Positions 52,977 through 63,100 of a DNA stretch of 64,000 nt are shown here, piece after piece; positions within the stretch are counted from its first letter, which is position 1, and each line of letters starts with the position of its first letter. The notes below the pieces were generated by a model. That model saw nothing but the letters and a program-made list of their open reading frames with translations, made no database searches and was not told the origin of the DNA. The DNA is taken from the NCBI RefSeq assembly GCF_002305855.1, contig NZ_CP022163.1, forward strand, positions 9,553,765 to 9,617,764, given 5' to 3'. The stretch comes from Melittangium boletus DSM 14713 (lineage in GTDB: Bacteria > Myxococcota > Myxococcia > Myxococcales > Myxococcaceae). A program made the position numbers and the translations under genes.

Positions 52977-53582
52977 CTAGCGCCAGTCCGCGTACACGCC
53001 CAGCTGAAGGCCTCCGATGTACGGCCGCGCCAGACTCGCCCGCTTGTAGTTGTAGGGATCACCATACCCTACCGCGACGCCCAGGCCAATGGGACCGAAG
53101 CGGTAGCCAATCCGCGCACGCCCGTCCAGATGGCCCACGACGTACGACTCCTGGGCCTTGGTGCTTCCCGTGAAGCGCGCCCTGTACCACATGGGGCCGG
53201 TTCCCAGCTGAAAACCCCACTGAACTCCCGTGGGTTGCTGGCTGGTGTACCCCACCCCCACCATCAGTGAATAGAACTGCAGGGCGGCGAGCGATCCATC
53301 GCCGCTCAGGAGCGTGGCGGGCCTGGAGGCCGCGACGGCGGCGGTGGGCTCGATGAGCAGGGAGAGCGTGTCCTCGAAATGGTGGAAGAAAGGCAGCTGC
53401 CACTGAAGCCGGGCCTCGGGCACCACGGCCCCCCTGCGCAGGGAGGTCCCCAGGAAAGCCCCTCGGGGCAACCAGGCGGGGGTAGGCGATTGCGGAGGAA
53501 CCCGGGGCGTGGGCAATTGGGCCTGGGCCTCGAGCGACAGACCCAAAGTGAACACGAGGCAGGCGACAAGACGGCGGTTCAT
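52977..53582 (-). CDS. Small outer-membrane beta-barrel protein
   Basis: 201 residues with a signal (LVACLVFTLGLSLEAQAQ) and a Pro-rich spacer. Strands such as SLAALQFYSLMVGVGYTS, VQWGFQLGTGPMWYRARF, GHLDGRARIGYRFGPIGLGVAVGYG and the end LQLGVYADWR (aromatic W close to the C-terminus) indicate a small OMP barrel. GGGAG precedes ATG 53582. Function unknown. Confidence 0.75.
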   Translation of the reverse strand: MNRRLVACLVFTLGLSLEAQAQLPTPRVPPQSPTPAWLPRGAFLGTSLRRGAVVPEARLQWQLPFFHHFEDTLSLLIEPTAAVAASRPATLLSGDGSLAALQFYSLMVGVGYTSQQPTGVQWGFQLGTGPMWYRARFTGSTKAQESYVVGHLDGRARIGYRFGPIGLGVAVGYGDPYNYKRASLARPYIGGLQLGVYADWR

Positions 53583-53701
53583 GACGCTCCCTTACCCCGT
53601 TTCCAGCCGGCATGTGTCAAGCGCTTGTCAACGAAGTCCTCCCTTGGCTATAGCACGTGCCCCCCTCTCCGTATGGGAGGGCTCAAGGAGTCATCCCCCG
53701 C

Positions 53702-53914
53702 ATGCCCGGTGCGTCCGTACGTACAGGCAACACCAAGAAGCGCCCCCTGAGAGCCGACACCCTGATCCGCAAGGCGGAGGCCGCCGCCACCGGACTGTTG
53801 GGACACAGCGAGCGCGTGCTGGTCGTCTACGACGATGGAGGAGCAACCCTCTATTACGAGTCGGACGACGCGGAGGATGGCATAGGCCGCCGCAAGCTGC
53901 CGCGCGCCTCCTGA
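53702..53914 (+). CDS. Small hypothetical protein
   Basis: 70 residues, basic N-terminal half (RTGNTKKRPLRADTLIRKAEAAATGLL) and acidic strand-like end (VLVVYDDGGATLYYESDDAEDG). An AAGGAG site sits 11 bases upstream of ATG 53702. It precedes cysQ by 27 bases and may be co-transcribed. No family recognised. Confidence 0.6.
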   Translation: MPGASVRTGNTKKRPLRADTLIRKAEAAATGLLGHSERVLVVYDDGGATLYYESDDAEDGIGRRKLPRAS

Positions 53915-53941
53915 GTCGCAACCTCTTCCCGAGGAACATCC

Positions 53942-54751
53942 ATGAGCCTGGTGGACCCGGCGCTGATCCGCGCCGTGTGTGACGTGGCCCGCGAGGCGGG
54001 ACGCGCGACGCTGCGCTTCCATGGAGGCCCCCTGGCTGTGGAGCACAAGGCGGACGACTCCCCGCTCACGGCCGCGGATCGCGCCGCGCACACCCTCATC
54101 GTCGACTCCCTGAGACGGCTCACGCCCGCCCTCCCGGTCCTGTCCGAGGAATCGGATGCGCGGGAGACCGCCGGGCGGCGCGGGTGGAGCACCTTCTGGC
54201 TGGTGGATCCGCTGGACGGCACCAAGGAGTTCATCAAGGGCAGCGGTGAATTCACCGTCAACATCGCCCTCATTTCCGGGGCAGAACCCGTGCTCGGCGT
54301 GGTGCACGTGCCCGTCTCGGCAGTGACGTACTGGGGAGCCCAGGACCATGGTGCCTTCCGGGCCGACCCCGGCCAGGAACCGGTGACACTGCGCACGCGG
54401 AGGGCCGCGATGGATCGGCTCGTCGTGGTGGCGAGCCGGGATCACGCGGGCCCGCGCGTGGAAGCGCTGCTCGCGCGCCTGCCCTCGGCGAGCACCACCA
54501 GCCTGGGTAGCTCGCTCAAGTTCTGCCTCATCGCCGAGGGTCGGGCGGACTTCTATCCCCGCTTCCAGCCCACCTGCGAGTGGGACACCGCCGCGGCGCA
54601 GTGCGTGCTGGAAGCCGCTGGTGGCGCGGTGACGGACACCGGGGGACACCGGCTGCGCTACAACAAGGAACAGCTCACCAATCCCTCGTTCCTCGCCTTC
54701 GGGGACGCGCACCAGGACTGGCTCGCCCTCCTCGACGACCGCGACGCGTAG
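53942..54751 (+). CDS. cysQ: 3'(2'),5'-bisphosphate nucleotidase / inositol monophosphatase family
   Basis: 269 residues with the Mg-dependent phosphatase motifs VLSEESDARE, WLVDPLDGTKEFIKGSGEFTVNIAL (D-P-L-D-G-T) and CEWDTAAAQCVLEAAGG. The TKEF variant is typical of CysQ, which hydrolyses phosphoadenosine phosphate; inositol phosphatase activity is the alternative. It ends nine bases from the convergent kinase gene. Confidence 0.9.
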   Translation: MSLVDPALIRAVCDVAREAGRATLRFHGGPLAVEHKADDSPLTAADRAAHTLIVDSLRRLTPALPVLSEESDARETAGRRGWSTFWLVDPLDGTKEFIKGSGEFTVNIALISGAEPVLGVVHVPVSAVTYWGAQDHGAFRADPGQEPVTLRTRRAAMDRLVVVASRDHAGPRVEALLARLPSASTTSLGSSLKFCLIAEGRADFYPRFQPTCEWDTAAAQCVLEAAGGAVTDTGGHRLRYNKEQLTNPSFLAFGDAHQDWLALLDDRDA

Positions 54752-54760
54752 GGCCCTCCC

Positions 54761-55396
54761 CTACTGGAATCGCTTTCGCAGTTGCTCGAAGGCGGTGGGC
54801 TGGGGGTGGGTGCGCACGTACTCGGAGATCTGGGCCGCGCACTCCTCGGGAGAGGCACGCGACGTATCGACCTCCAGGTCATACACGCCGTGAGCATGCA
54901 CCGTCGTGTAGTGGCTGCGCGCGTGTCCGCGCGGAGACGTGGCCCGCTGACGCTCCCGCTCCTCGAGGATCTCCAGGGGAATGCGAACACCGACGAAATA
55001 GGCATTCACGGAGCGCAGCGCGTTCGCGAGATCGGGGAGCCAGTCGCGCTCATAGAGGATGTAGTCCACGATGACGTTGTTGCCCTGCTCCGCGAACGCC
55101 GCGATGGCCCGGTGCATGCCCGCGACAACCCGGCGCCCCTTGGGTCCGAAACGCAAGGTGAAGAGCGGTGCTCCGCTCTCATCCACGGAGGACTCGGCGT
55201 GGAGCAATTGCTCGCGATCGGGGGGCGTGCCCATGAAATAGCGCGTGGGCAGCATGGCGACGAGGATCGAGTCGATGCCCATCGCCATGTAGGGCTCCTC
55301 GAAAGCCTCTTGAAGCTTCTTCTGAATGCTCGTCTTGCCCGCGACCGAAGGACCATTCAAGACAATGACATTGCCACTCGCACCGCCTGACTGCAT
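54761..55396 (-). CDS. Chloramphenicol phosphotransferase-like P-loop kinase
   Basis: 211 residues. Walker A is LNGPSVAGKTSIQKK, followed by MGIDSILVAMLP (substrate-binding Asp region as in CPT), VIVDYILY and an arginine-rich helix (EERERQRATSPRG). CPT-like proteins phosphorylate hydroxyl groups of drugs or small molecules; the native substrate here is unknown and chloramphenicol resistance is not implied. GGGAGG precedes ATG 55396. Confidence 0.82.
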   Translation of the reverse strand: MQSGGASGNVIVLNGPSVAGKTSIQKKLQEAFEEPYMAMGIDSILVAMLPTRYFMGTPPDREQLLHAESSVDESGAPLFTLRFGPKGRRVVAGMHRAIAAFAEQGNNVIVDYILYERDWLPDLANALRSVNAYFVGVRIPLEILEERERQRATSPRGHARSHYTTVHAHGVYDLEVDTSRASPEECAAQISEYVRTHPQPTAFEQLRKRFQ

Positions 55397-55408
55397 CGAA
55401 TCCTCCCG

Positions 55409-55636
55409 TCATGGCGCACCCAGCGCCTGTAGACCGGCTCGCCCTCCGCGCGCGCGCCACCTGGGCCTGGGCCTCGCCGTGGAGACGCCAGGGGCCATCT
55501 TGGGCCGAGCCAACTCGCCCCGCGAGTCGTTCTCATTGCCGACCGCGAGCCATGTGGTATAGAGCCGCCCGTGGACCCGTGTTTCGCGGACCCACACCCG
55601 TCCACCGAGGTATTCTTCCTCAGTACGAGGTTGCAC
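55409..55636 (-). CDS. Possible small protein upstream of the CPT-like kinase
   Basis: 75 residues from GTG 55636. The first half (EEEYLGGRVWVRETRVHGRLYTTWLAVGN) looks protein-like, while the rest is Arg/Ala-rich and may reflect a frame shift or non-coding sequence. It ends 12 bases before the kinase start, so an operon is possible. There is no ribosome site before the GTG. Confidence 0.35.
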   Translation of the reverse strand: MQPRTEEEYLGGRVWVRETRVHGRLYTTWLAVGNENDSRGELARPKMAPGVSTARPRPRWRARGGRAGLQALGAP

Positions 55637-55702
55637 ATCGGCGGAAGGAGCGGTAGAAGGCGCTAGAAGTTCCGCAGTAAAAGCCGTAGGTTACCCCCCT
55701 GC

Positions 55703-55776
55703 GGCCAGGTAGCTCATCTGGTTAGAGCGGCGGTCTCATAATCCGCAGGTAGTCGGTTCAAGTCCGACCCTGGCCA
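55703..55776 (+). tRNA. tRNA with CAT anticodon (elongator Met, or Ile2 reading AUA after lysidine change)
   Basis: 74 bases folding as a cloverleaf: acceptor GGCCAGG/CCTGGCC, D arm GCTC/GAGC, anticodon arm GCGGT-CTCATAA-TCCGC, and T arm GTCGG-TTCAAGT-CCGAC, with discriminator A. The anticodon is CAT. Pair 31-39 is T-T, which many such tRNAs tolerate. CCA is not encoded. Whether it is Met or lysidine-type Ile needs comparison of identity bases. Confidence 0.93.
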
Positions 55777-55778
55777 TG

Positions 55779-55820
55779 CCCCGGAATCACTCTTGGAGTG
55801 ATTCCGGGGTTTTCTTTTTT
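55779..55820 (+). terminator. Strong intrinsic terminator after the tRNA
   Basis: A 14-base-pair perfect stem (55779-55792 with 55796-55809) with a TTG loop is followed by TTTTCTTTTTT. It begins only two bases after the tRNA discriminator. Confidence 0.95.
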
Positions 55821-55876
55821 CCCGATCGTGGAGCCTCCCTCCCCACTTGGCGCGCTCTGGTGGACCAGGCCATGCC

Positions 55877-55925
55877 AAAAGAACGGGGCCGAGAGCCGCT
55901 GGATTCTTCAGCGACTCCCGGCCCC
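55877..55925 (-). terminator. Probable intrinsic terminator of the 55986-59318 gene
   Basis: On the minus strand a 17-base stem with two imperfect positions (55925-55909 with 55901-55885) and a seven-base loop is followed by GTTCTTTT. It lies 61 bases after the gene's stop. Confidence 0.75.
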
Positions 55926-55985
55926 GGATTCACCCCTGCTCCCGGCGGGCCGATGACCCGGCCGGGGCATGTGGGGTGAAGTGAC

Positions 55986-58900
55986 TCAGTTCAACTTCGG
56001 CTCGCAGCGGCAGGTGCTCATGTTGCACTGCGTGCCCGTGACACACGAGTTGCCGCAATTGGCCTGGCAGACACAGGCGCAAGAGGCGGCGTCGGGCTGA
56101 TAGGTGGAGCCACAGTTGAGCGCCGCCGTGTCGCAGACGCAGCCGCAAGACGTCGAGTCGAACCGGAAGCCCGGAGCGCAGGTGGCGGACGCCACGCACT
56201 GGCAGGTGCACGTGGCCGTATTGCACATCTGGAAGCTGCCGCACGCTCCGCCGCACTCCGCGCCGCAGGTGAAGTCACACACTTCCCGGCTGTTGTTGCA
56301 CACCTTGCCAACCGGCGCGTTGCCACCACAATCCGACGGGCAATCACACCGGTTCGTCTGCCGGTTGCACGTGAGATTGCCCCGGCAGAAGTCCGGATCC
56401 GACGAGTCGTAGTAATCATCCGTCGCGCAGGGCGGCGGGTTGCCATCCTTGTTGCCCGTCAAGTCGCTCCAGTACCGGTAGGAGATGGCCGCCTTCGTCG
56501 AGCCCGCAGAGGTCGGACGGCACGCGCCGTAGAACGCCAGGGCCTGGCTGATGCCATCCACGTCGAAGCCATTGACCCGGCTGCGGGGCAGATCGCTCGC
56601 CAGACACTTCGTGGGATCCTGCACCGACTCCAGGGCCACGCGCACCGAGGCGCCGATGGGCGGCTTGAGCGTGCGGTAACCCGTGGAGGCGATCACGCTG
56701 TCCACGATGGAGTTGATGGTGTTCTTGATGGACTCCGTGCTGCGGATGCTGCCCACGATGCCTCCGGTGGCCTGGATGACGTCCAGGTGGCGGGGATCAT
56801 CCACCGGCTCGCCCGGGTAGCAATAGCCGCCAGCCGGGTCGCAGATGATGCCGTGCATCTGGATGAGCTGGCCCGTGGGGTTCGCGCCCTTGAAGTAGTT
56901 GATGTACGTGCTGACGGGCGGCGTGTCCGGCTGGTCACGCACGTCCGTGAGGACGATGACCACCAACCGGGCTCCCGGACGGTACTTCCTGGCCGCGGGC
57001 GTGCTGGCGTTGGTCATGTAGTCCACCGCCACCTTCGCGCCTTCCAGGATGCGCTCCTCGCTCGCGCCATTGATGTTGATCCAGCAGCCCTGGGTCGGGT
57101 CGGGACACGGCGCGTTCTGCTGCAACCAGGCCTTGAACTGATTGATGTCGCGGGTGAAGCCGCGGAACACGTTGCGGTTCTCCCACGAGTAGTCCGGCTG
57201 GGTATAGGACGTGGTCACCATGGAGATGCGCCAGTCGAGCTGCGAGTTGCCCAGCCGGTTGGCCACGGCCGTCGCCGCGTCACCCAGCGCGCTCTGGGAC
57301 GTCTGCATGGAGCCGCTGTCGTCCACCACGAAGAGGAAGTCGGCCATGCCGTTGCCCGTGGTGAAGGTCTCGCACTGCACCGCGTCCGCGTCGCCGAACT
57401 GGGCCAGCGCCGTACCACCCGCGGTGTCGCCCATGACGAAGAGGCCCGGCTCCACGAAGCGCGCCGTGGGGGTGATGGCCACCACCACCAGCACGCTCGA
57501 GTCGGAGCGGTGCACGTACTGCGTCTGCAGCTTGTAGGGACCCACCACGCCCGTGCCGCCCGTCAGCGTCCCCGCGCCCGAACCCACGAGCGAGTTGGCC
57601 ACCGAGTTGGCGTAGTCACGCAGCGACGTGGTCGCGCTCCCCGCCGCGGCGTAGTCATAGAAGGCCTGGAGCGCCGGGTGGCCATCCCACGTGGTGAAGG
57701 TCTGGGTCGTCCCCGCCGTCACGGCCGGAGAGAACTGGGCGCGCACCGACGCCTCGTCTCCCACCACCGTGGTGGAACCCCCCGTCGTGGGACGCTTGTA
57801 GGCGATGAAGGCCACCTTGTTCGTGTCGTCGTAGCCGATGAAGCCCCGGCTCTTGCCGCCCACCGAGATCTGCCGCACTTCCTGGAAGGTGAGCCGGAGC
57901 GCCAGCCGGACATCGCCGCCGCTGTCCTCCTTGAAGGTGATCTGGCGCAGGTTCTGCGCCGAGCAGGCCTGGCCCGCCGGCGAGGAGCTCGCGCCATCGG
58001 TGCCGTCGCGAGGGTCGAGCTCGCCCGGATCCTTGCGTCCGTTCTGGTTGGAGTCCTCGGCGCCGTCGGCGATTCCATCGCCATCCGTGTCGGGGTTCAA
58101 CGGATTGGTCGTGGTGGAGGGATCCGCATCCCCCGAGTAGCCACAGCTGGTGTCGGGCGCCGCGCTCGTGGGAATTCCGAGCTCCACGCCATCCAACAAG
58201 CCGTCGCCATCCGTGTCGCGCTTGGTGGGATCCGTCTCGCCCGAGTCCTTCACGCCGTTGCCATTGAGATCCTCGCCCTTGAAGGTGCCCAGGTTCGGAC
58301 CGTCGACCAGACCGTCGCAATCCGAGTCCTTCTTGCGCGGATCCGTCTCACCGGAGTCCACGAGACCATTGCGGTTGCGATCCTCCACTCCATCACGCAA
58401 ACCGTCTCCATCCGTATCCGGATTGTTCTTGTCCGTGCCAGAGGACTCCTCGATGTAGTCCGGCACGCCATCATTATCCGAGTCGGGGAAGGTGCCCGCT
58501 CCGCAATCCTTGGAGTTCTTGGGGTCCGTCTCGCCCGGATCCTTCACGCCGTTTCCGTTGAGATCCTCCGCGCCGTCCTTGCAGGAGTCCCCATCCGAGT
58601 CGGGATTGAGGGGATCCGTATGGGTGACATTCAACTCAATGGCATCCGAGAGGCCATCGCCATCCGTGTCACGCAGACGCGGATCCGTCTCGCCCGGGTC
58701 CACCCGGCCGTTCTTGTTGACGTCCTCCTCGCCATCCGAGAGACCATCGCCATCCGTGTCACGGTTGGCCGGATCCGTCTCGCCCGGGTCCAGCTTGCCA
58801 TTATGATTGATGTCCTCCAGACCATCCCGGAGTCCATCGCCATCCGTGTCGGGATTGGTCGGGTTGGTCCGGGTCGAGGGATCCGCGTCCGACAGGAAGA

Positions 58901-59318
58901 GGGTCGCGCACTGCGGATCTTTGTTGAGCGTGGAGGTGCGGCCCGTCTCGACACCATCGCGCAGACCATCGCCGTCCGTGTCCCACATGTCCGGGTTCGT
59001 CTGCTGATTACCCGTGTAGACGTTGCCGTACTCCTCCGCGTCCGTCAGACCGTCACAGTCCGAGTCGATCTTCGTGTTGTTGGGGCTCCGGGGTCCAGGA
59101 GGCGGATCGAAGGGGTGCTCCGACGTGGGGGGCTCCACGGGCCCTCCGTCCGGGTCCCCAGGACCCGCATCCGGATTCCCGGAGTCTGGGCCGTCGCCCG
59201 AACCGCCATCCGTCTGCGTTGGGTCTTCAATGGGTGGAACGACCGGGTCCGAGCCGCAGGCTGTCGCCAGCGCGGTCACGAGCAACGCGGCCACGAGAAA
59301 TCGAGGAGAGACTCTCAT
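55986..59318 (-). CDS. Large Ca-binding TSP3-repeat / VWA / Cys-rich surface lipoprotein
   Basis: 1110 residues. Lipobox LATACGSD, a Gly/Asp/Pro linker, then about a dozen thrombospondin type-3 repeats (about 85-420; D-x-D-x-D-G-L calcium-binding loops such as DTDGDGLSDG and DSDGDSCKDG). A von Willebrand A domain follows (about 655-850) with MIDAS VDDSGSMQTS near 662. The last about 150 residues are a cysteine-rich, EGF-like array (CPSDCGGNAPVGKVC...CNMSTCRCEPKLN). Such proteins sit on the cell surface of myxobacteria and are thought to bind partners or matrix. It lacks a MYXO-CTERM sorting tail. ATG 59318 fits the lipoprotein signal. Confidence 0.9.
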   Translation of the reverse strand: MRVSPRFLVAALLVTALATACGSDPVVPPIEDPTQTDGGSGDGPDSGNPDAGPGDPDGGPVEPPTSEHPFDPPPGPRSPNNTKIDSDCDGLTDAEEYGNVYTGNQQTNPDMWDTDGDGLRDGVETGRTSTLNKDPQCATLFLSDADPSTRTNPTNPDTDGDGLRDGLEDINHNGKLDPGETDPANRDTDGDGLSDGEEDVNKNGRVDPGETDPRLRDTDGDGLSDAIELNVTHTDPLNPDSDGDSCKDGAEDLNGNGVKDPGETDPKNSKDCGAGTFPDSDNDGVPDYIEESSGTDKNNPDTDGDGLRDGVEDRNRNGLVDSGETDPRKKDSDCDGLVDGPNLGTFKGEDLNGNGVKDSGETDPTKRDTDGDGLLDGVELGIPTSAAPDTSCGYSGDADPSTTTNPLNPDTDGDGIADGAEDSNQNGRKDPGELDPRDGTDGASSSPAGQACSAQNLRQITFKEDSGGDVRLALRLTFQEVRQISVGGKSRGFIGYDDTNKVAFIAYKRPTTGGSTTVVGDEASVRAQFSPAVTAGTTQTFTTWDGHPALQAFYDYAAAGSATTSLRDYANSVANSLVGSGAGTLTGGTGVVGPYKLQTQYVHRSDSSVLVVVAITPTARFVEPGLFVMGDTAGGTALAQFGDADAVQCETFTTGNGMADFLFVVDDSGSMQTSQSALGDAATAVANRLGNSQLDWRISMVTTSYTQPDYSWENRNVFRGFTRDINQFKAWLQQNAPCPDPTQGCWININGASEERILEGAKVAVDYMTNASTPAARKYRPGARLVVIVLTDVRDQPDTPPVSTYINYFKGANPTGQLIQMHGIICDPAGGYCYPGEPVDDPRHLDVIQATGGIVGSIRSTESIKNTINSIVDSVIASTGYRTLKPPIGASVRVALESVQDPTKCLASDLPRSRVNGFDVDGISQALAFYGACRPTSAGSTKAAISYRYWSDLTGNKDGNPPPCATDDYYDSSDPDFCRGNLTCNRQTNRCDCPSDCGGNAPVGKVCNNSREVCDFTCGAECGGACGSFQMCNTATCTCQCVASATCAPGFRFDSTSCGCVCDTAALNCGSTYQPDAASCACVCQANCGNSCVTGTQCNMSTCRCEPKLN

Positions 59319-60197
59319 GAAGGGAATGGGCCTCAAGAAAGGGGAAGACGAACGGGAGGGGGGAACTGCGGCCTGAGGTGAAACATCAAACCTCGTCAGG
59401 ATAGAACGTCTCGGGAGCACACGTCAGCATGTGATTGGAGGTGGACACATTCTTATCCAGAGAGTCTCACGAAGCGATTCCGCCATGTAGTGCGGCAGCG
59501 CGAACAGGCGCACCCTCGCTCGGGCGACCCAGAAATGCTCCGCGCGAACCTCCGGAGGCAAAATCCACGCTCCCCGTCTGGGTGAAAGCCGCACGGCCCA
59601 CGGCCAGACAGCAGACCGTTCAACAGCTTTGCAATTATCCCGTCCGTGCCTCTCTTCCCGCGGAGAGGGCGCACAGCGGGAACAACAGGGGTTTGTTGTC
59701 CTTCTCACACCTGAAATGTGCGCCAGGACACAGGAGGTGAGCGGGCCAGCGGGAGGCCGCCTCCACGTCACTGGCGAGCATGCCCGGCTCCAGTCCCGGG
59801 AGCACCCACGGCAAGCCCCCCCTCCCGGCGGCGGAGGTCCCACGCCAAGGTCAAACCCAGACAGCCGCTCCATGCGCCCAAACCCTGCCCTTCCCAGGCA
59901 CTCAAGGCGATGACAGGCTTTGGCCTCGCTCACGAACTTCGACGCAATGCGTCACCCCCAAGCGCGCCGCGTCATCCTCATCCCTCATCAGGTCCCGAAG
60001 AACATGACTTTCCGTGCTTGACGGAATTAGCTGTTCTATGTCAATCATGCCAACCGCATCAGATTGGGCATGTAGCAAGTCGTGAGTCGCGGGTGGCCAG
60101 GCAAATTCCGGCGGGCAGCAACTCCAACTGATGTTCAGACCATTTCATCGACAAGAGCAACGGGCGCGGGCGAACCGCCGCCCAGAGGGAGCTGGCA
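59319..60197. other. Long intergenic region between two large divergent surface/secreted genes
   Basis: 879 bases. Open frames here lack ribosome sites and show no protein-like pattern; the composition is somewhat less GC-rich around 59400-59460 and 60000-60070. A TTGACG lies at 60018 with no convincing -10. I see no RNA gene or long repeat. It probably carries promoters for both genes and perhaps regulatory sites. Confidence 0.45.
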
Positions 60198-63100
60198 TTG
60201 AAGACCCGAATCATTCCAGATTGGAGCCGGTCTGGAGGCGCCATGGCGCTTCTCGGCCTCCAGACACTCATCAGCGCGTGTGGCGAGCCCGCCCGGCAGG
60301 CACCCACCGAGATGGGGGTCGTGACCCAGGCCGCGGACCAGAACGTCGCCCTGGGCAAGCCCATCACCACGTCGGGGTATACGCAGGTCTACGTCGCGAC
60401 GAACGCGAACGACGGTAACCGGGGCACCTACTGGGAAGGGGCGCCCAACGCCTATCCCAACACCCTGACGGTGAACCTGGGCGCCAACTACAACATCAGC
60501 GCGATCGTGCTGCAGCTCAACCCGGACAGCATCTGGGGCACGCGCACCCAGAACCTCACGGTGCTGGGACACAACACGGGCACCAGCGCCTTCTCCACCC
60601 TGGTGTCCGCGGCCACCTACACCTTCAATCCCGCGACCGGCAACCAGATCACCATCCCCGTGACGGCGACCGTGAGCGAGGTGCGGCTCCAGTTCGCGTC
60701 GAACAGCGGCTCCACCGGCGCTCAGGTCGCGGAGTTCCAGGTCCTCGGCTCGCCCGCGGGCGGAACGAACACCTATGCCCTGACCGTCAACAACGGCTCG
60801 GGCAGCGGCTCGTACGCCGCCGACACCACCGTGAACATCACGGCCAACGCCCCACCAGCCGGTCAGGTGTTCAGCTCCTGGTCGGGAGGAATCGCGGCGA
60901 ACTTCGGCAACATCTACTCGGCCTCCACCACCTACAAGACGACCGGCGCCGCGACGACCCTCACCGCGAACTACGCGTCGAGCTCGGGCGGTTCCAAGTA
61001 CGAGGCGGAAGCCGCGACCTTGAGCGGCGGCGCCGTGCCAACCACCAACCACGCCGGATATAGCGGCTCGGGCTTCGTGGAGGGCTACTGGGCCCAGGGC
61101 GCGAGCACCCGCTTCACCGTCTCCGCGCCCAGCGCGGGCTGGTACGACGTGGGCCTGCGCTATGGCAACGGCTTCGCGGACTCCAACCTCTCCGTCTACG
61201 TGAACGGCACGCGCAGCCTCCAGAGCGCCCTGCCCACCACGGGCAACTGGGACACCTGGGCCACCAAGACCGAGACCTTCTACCTGAACGCGGGCAGCAA
61301 TCAGATCGCCTACCAGTACGACACGGGCGACCTGGCGAACGTCAACCTGGACTACATCACCGTGGGCGCCACGGCCGCCAAAAAGGCCGACCTCACCGTG
61401 ACCGACATCCAGTGGACCGCGGCGCATAACCCCCCGCAGGCGGGTGAGGCCATCACCCTCAAGGCCGTCGTCAAGAACAGCGGCACCGCGGCCACGCCCA
61501 GCGGCGTGCACAAGGTTTCCTTCCGCGTGAACGATCAAGAGATCGCGACCTCGGCCACCACCACGACCCTGGCGGCTGGCGCGAGCGCGACCCTGACGGC
61601 CAGCGCCGCCTGGTCCACCGCCCACGGCACGTTCCCCATCACCGCCGTCGTGGATCCGGACAACGCCATCGCCGAGTTCAACGACACCAACAACAGCTTC
61701 AGCAAGAACATCACCGTCTCCCAGACGCCCGGTCCGGATCTGGTCGTCCAGTCCATCTCGCCCTCCCCCTCCACGCCCGCCGCCGGCGCCGCCGTCAAGT
61801 ACACGGTCGCCATCGCGAACCAGGGCCTGGACGCCACGGGAAGCTCCGTCTCGGTCAGGCTCGTCATCGACGGGACGACGACCCTGACGGGCGTCACCTC
61901 CTCGGCCCTCGCCGCGAACGCCACCGCCGCCGTCGTCCTGAGCGGCACCTGGACGGCCTCCAACGGCAACCACACCCTGGTCGCCACGGTGGACCCCTCC
62001 AACGCCATCTCCGAGGCCGTGGAGAGCAACAACACCCTGTCCTCCAGCATCTACGTCGGCCGCGGCGCGAACGTGCCGTGGATCGAGTACGAGGCCGAGG
62101 CGGGAACGACCAACGCCCAGGTCCAGGGTCCCAGCCGCGAGCTCGGCACCATCCCGGGCGAGGCCTCGGGCCGCAAGGCGGTCGTGCTCAGCTCGACCGG
62201 CCACTACGTGCAGTGGACCACCACCGCGGCGGCCAACGCCATCGTCGTGCGCAACAGCATCCCCGATGCTCCGGGCGGCGGCGGCATCCAGGCCACGCTG
62301 AGCCTCTACGTCAACGGCAGCAAGCTGACCACCCTCACCCTCTCCTCCAAGGAGGCCTGGGTCTACGGCGGTGACGATCAGCAGTCCAACAGCCCCTCGG
62401 GCGGCAAGCCGCGCCGCATCTACGACGAGGCCAGCAAGCTGCTGAGCACCACCATCCCCGCGGGCGCCACCGTCCGCCTGCAGAAGGACTCGGGCGACAC
62501 CGCCGCGTACTACGCCATCGATCTCGTCGACCTGGAGCTCGTCGCGGCCCCCATCGCCAAGCCGGAGGGCTTCGTCGACATCACCCAGGCTGGCAACGGC
62601 TGGGAGCCCGCCATCCCCAACGACGGCATCTCCGATGACAACGCCATCAATCAGGCGATCATGGCGGCGCAGGCGGGCCGGTTCAAGGGCGTCTACATCC
62701 CGCCCGGCGTCTTCAACCAGACCAACAAGTATCAGGTGAAGGGCATCACCATCCAGGGCGCGGGCCTGTGGCACAGCCGCATCTTCTGCGCGGCCCTGAA
62801 CGAGGACGCGGGCTGGGGTCAGACGGGCTTCAACATCACCGGTGACAACACCACGTTCCGGGACTTCGCCATCTTCGGCAACACGGACGGCCTGCGCACC
62901 CAGGGTGGCAAGGCGTGGGTGAACTCGGCCCACCGCAACACCGTCATCGAGAACATGTGGGTCGAGCACGTGCAGTGCGGCTACTGGGTCGGCGGCTTCA
63001 ACGAGTCGACGAACCTGCGCATCAGCAACGTGCGCTTCCGCAACACCGGCGCGGACGCGGTCAACCTCTGCAACGGCAACAAGGACGGCGTGGTGGAGAA

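Noticed and set aside
56787..59381. An 864-codon plus-strand frame.
   Set aside because: Antisense of the TSP3 gene; its Ile/Arg/Val repeats simply mirror the Asp-rich calcium loops.
59629..59913. Short plus-strand frames in the 59319-60197 gap.
   Set aside because: Low-complexity Pro/Gly/Arg content, no start signal and no conservation pattern visible.
60018..60060. TTGACG considered as a promoter of the glucanase gene.
   Set aside because: No -10 hexamer at 16-18 bases, so the match is likely chance.
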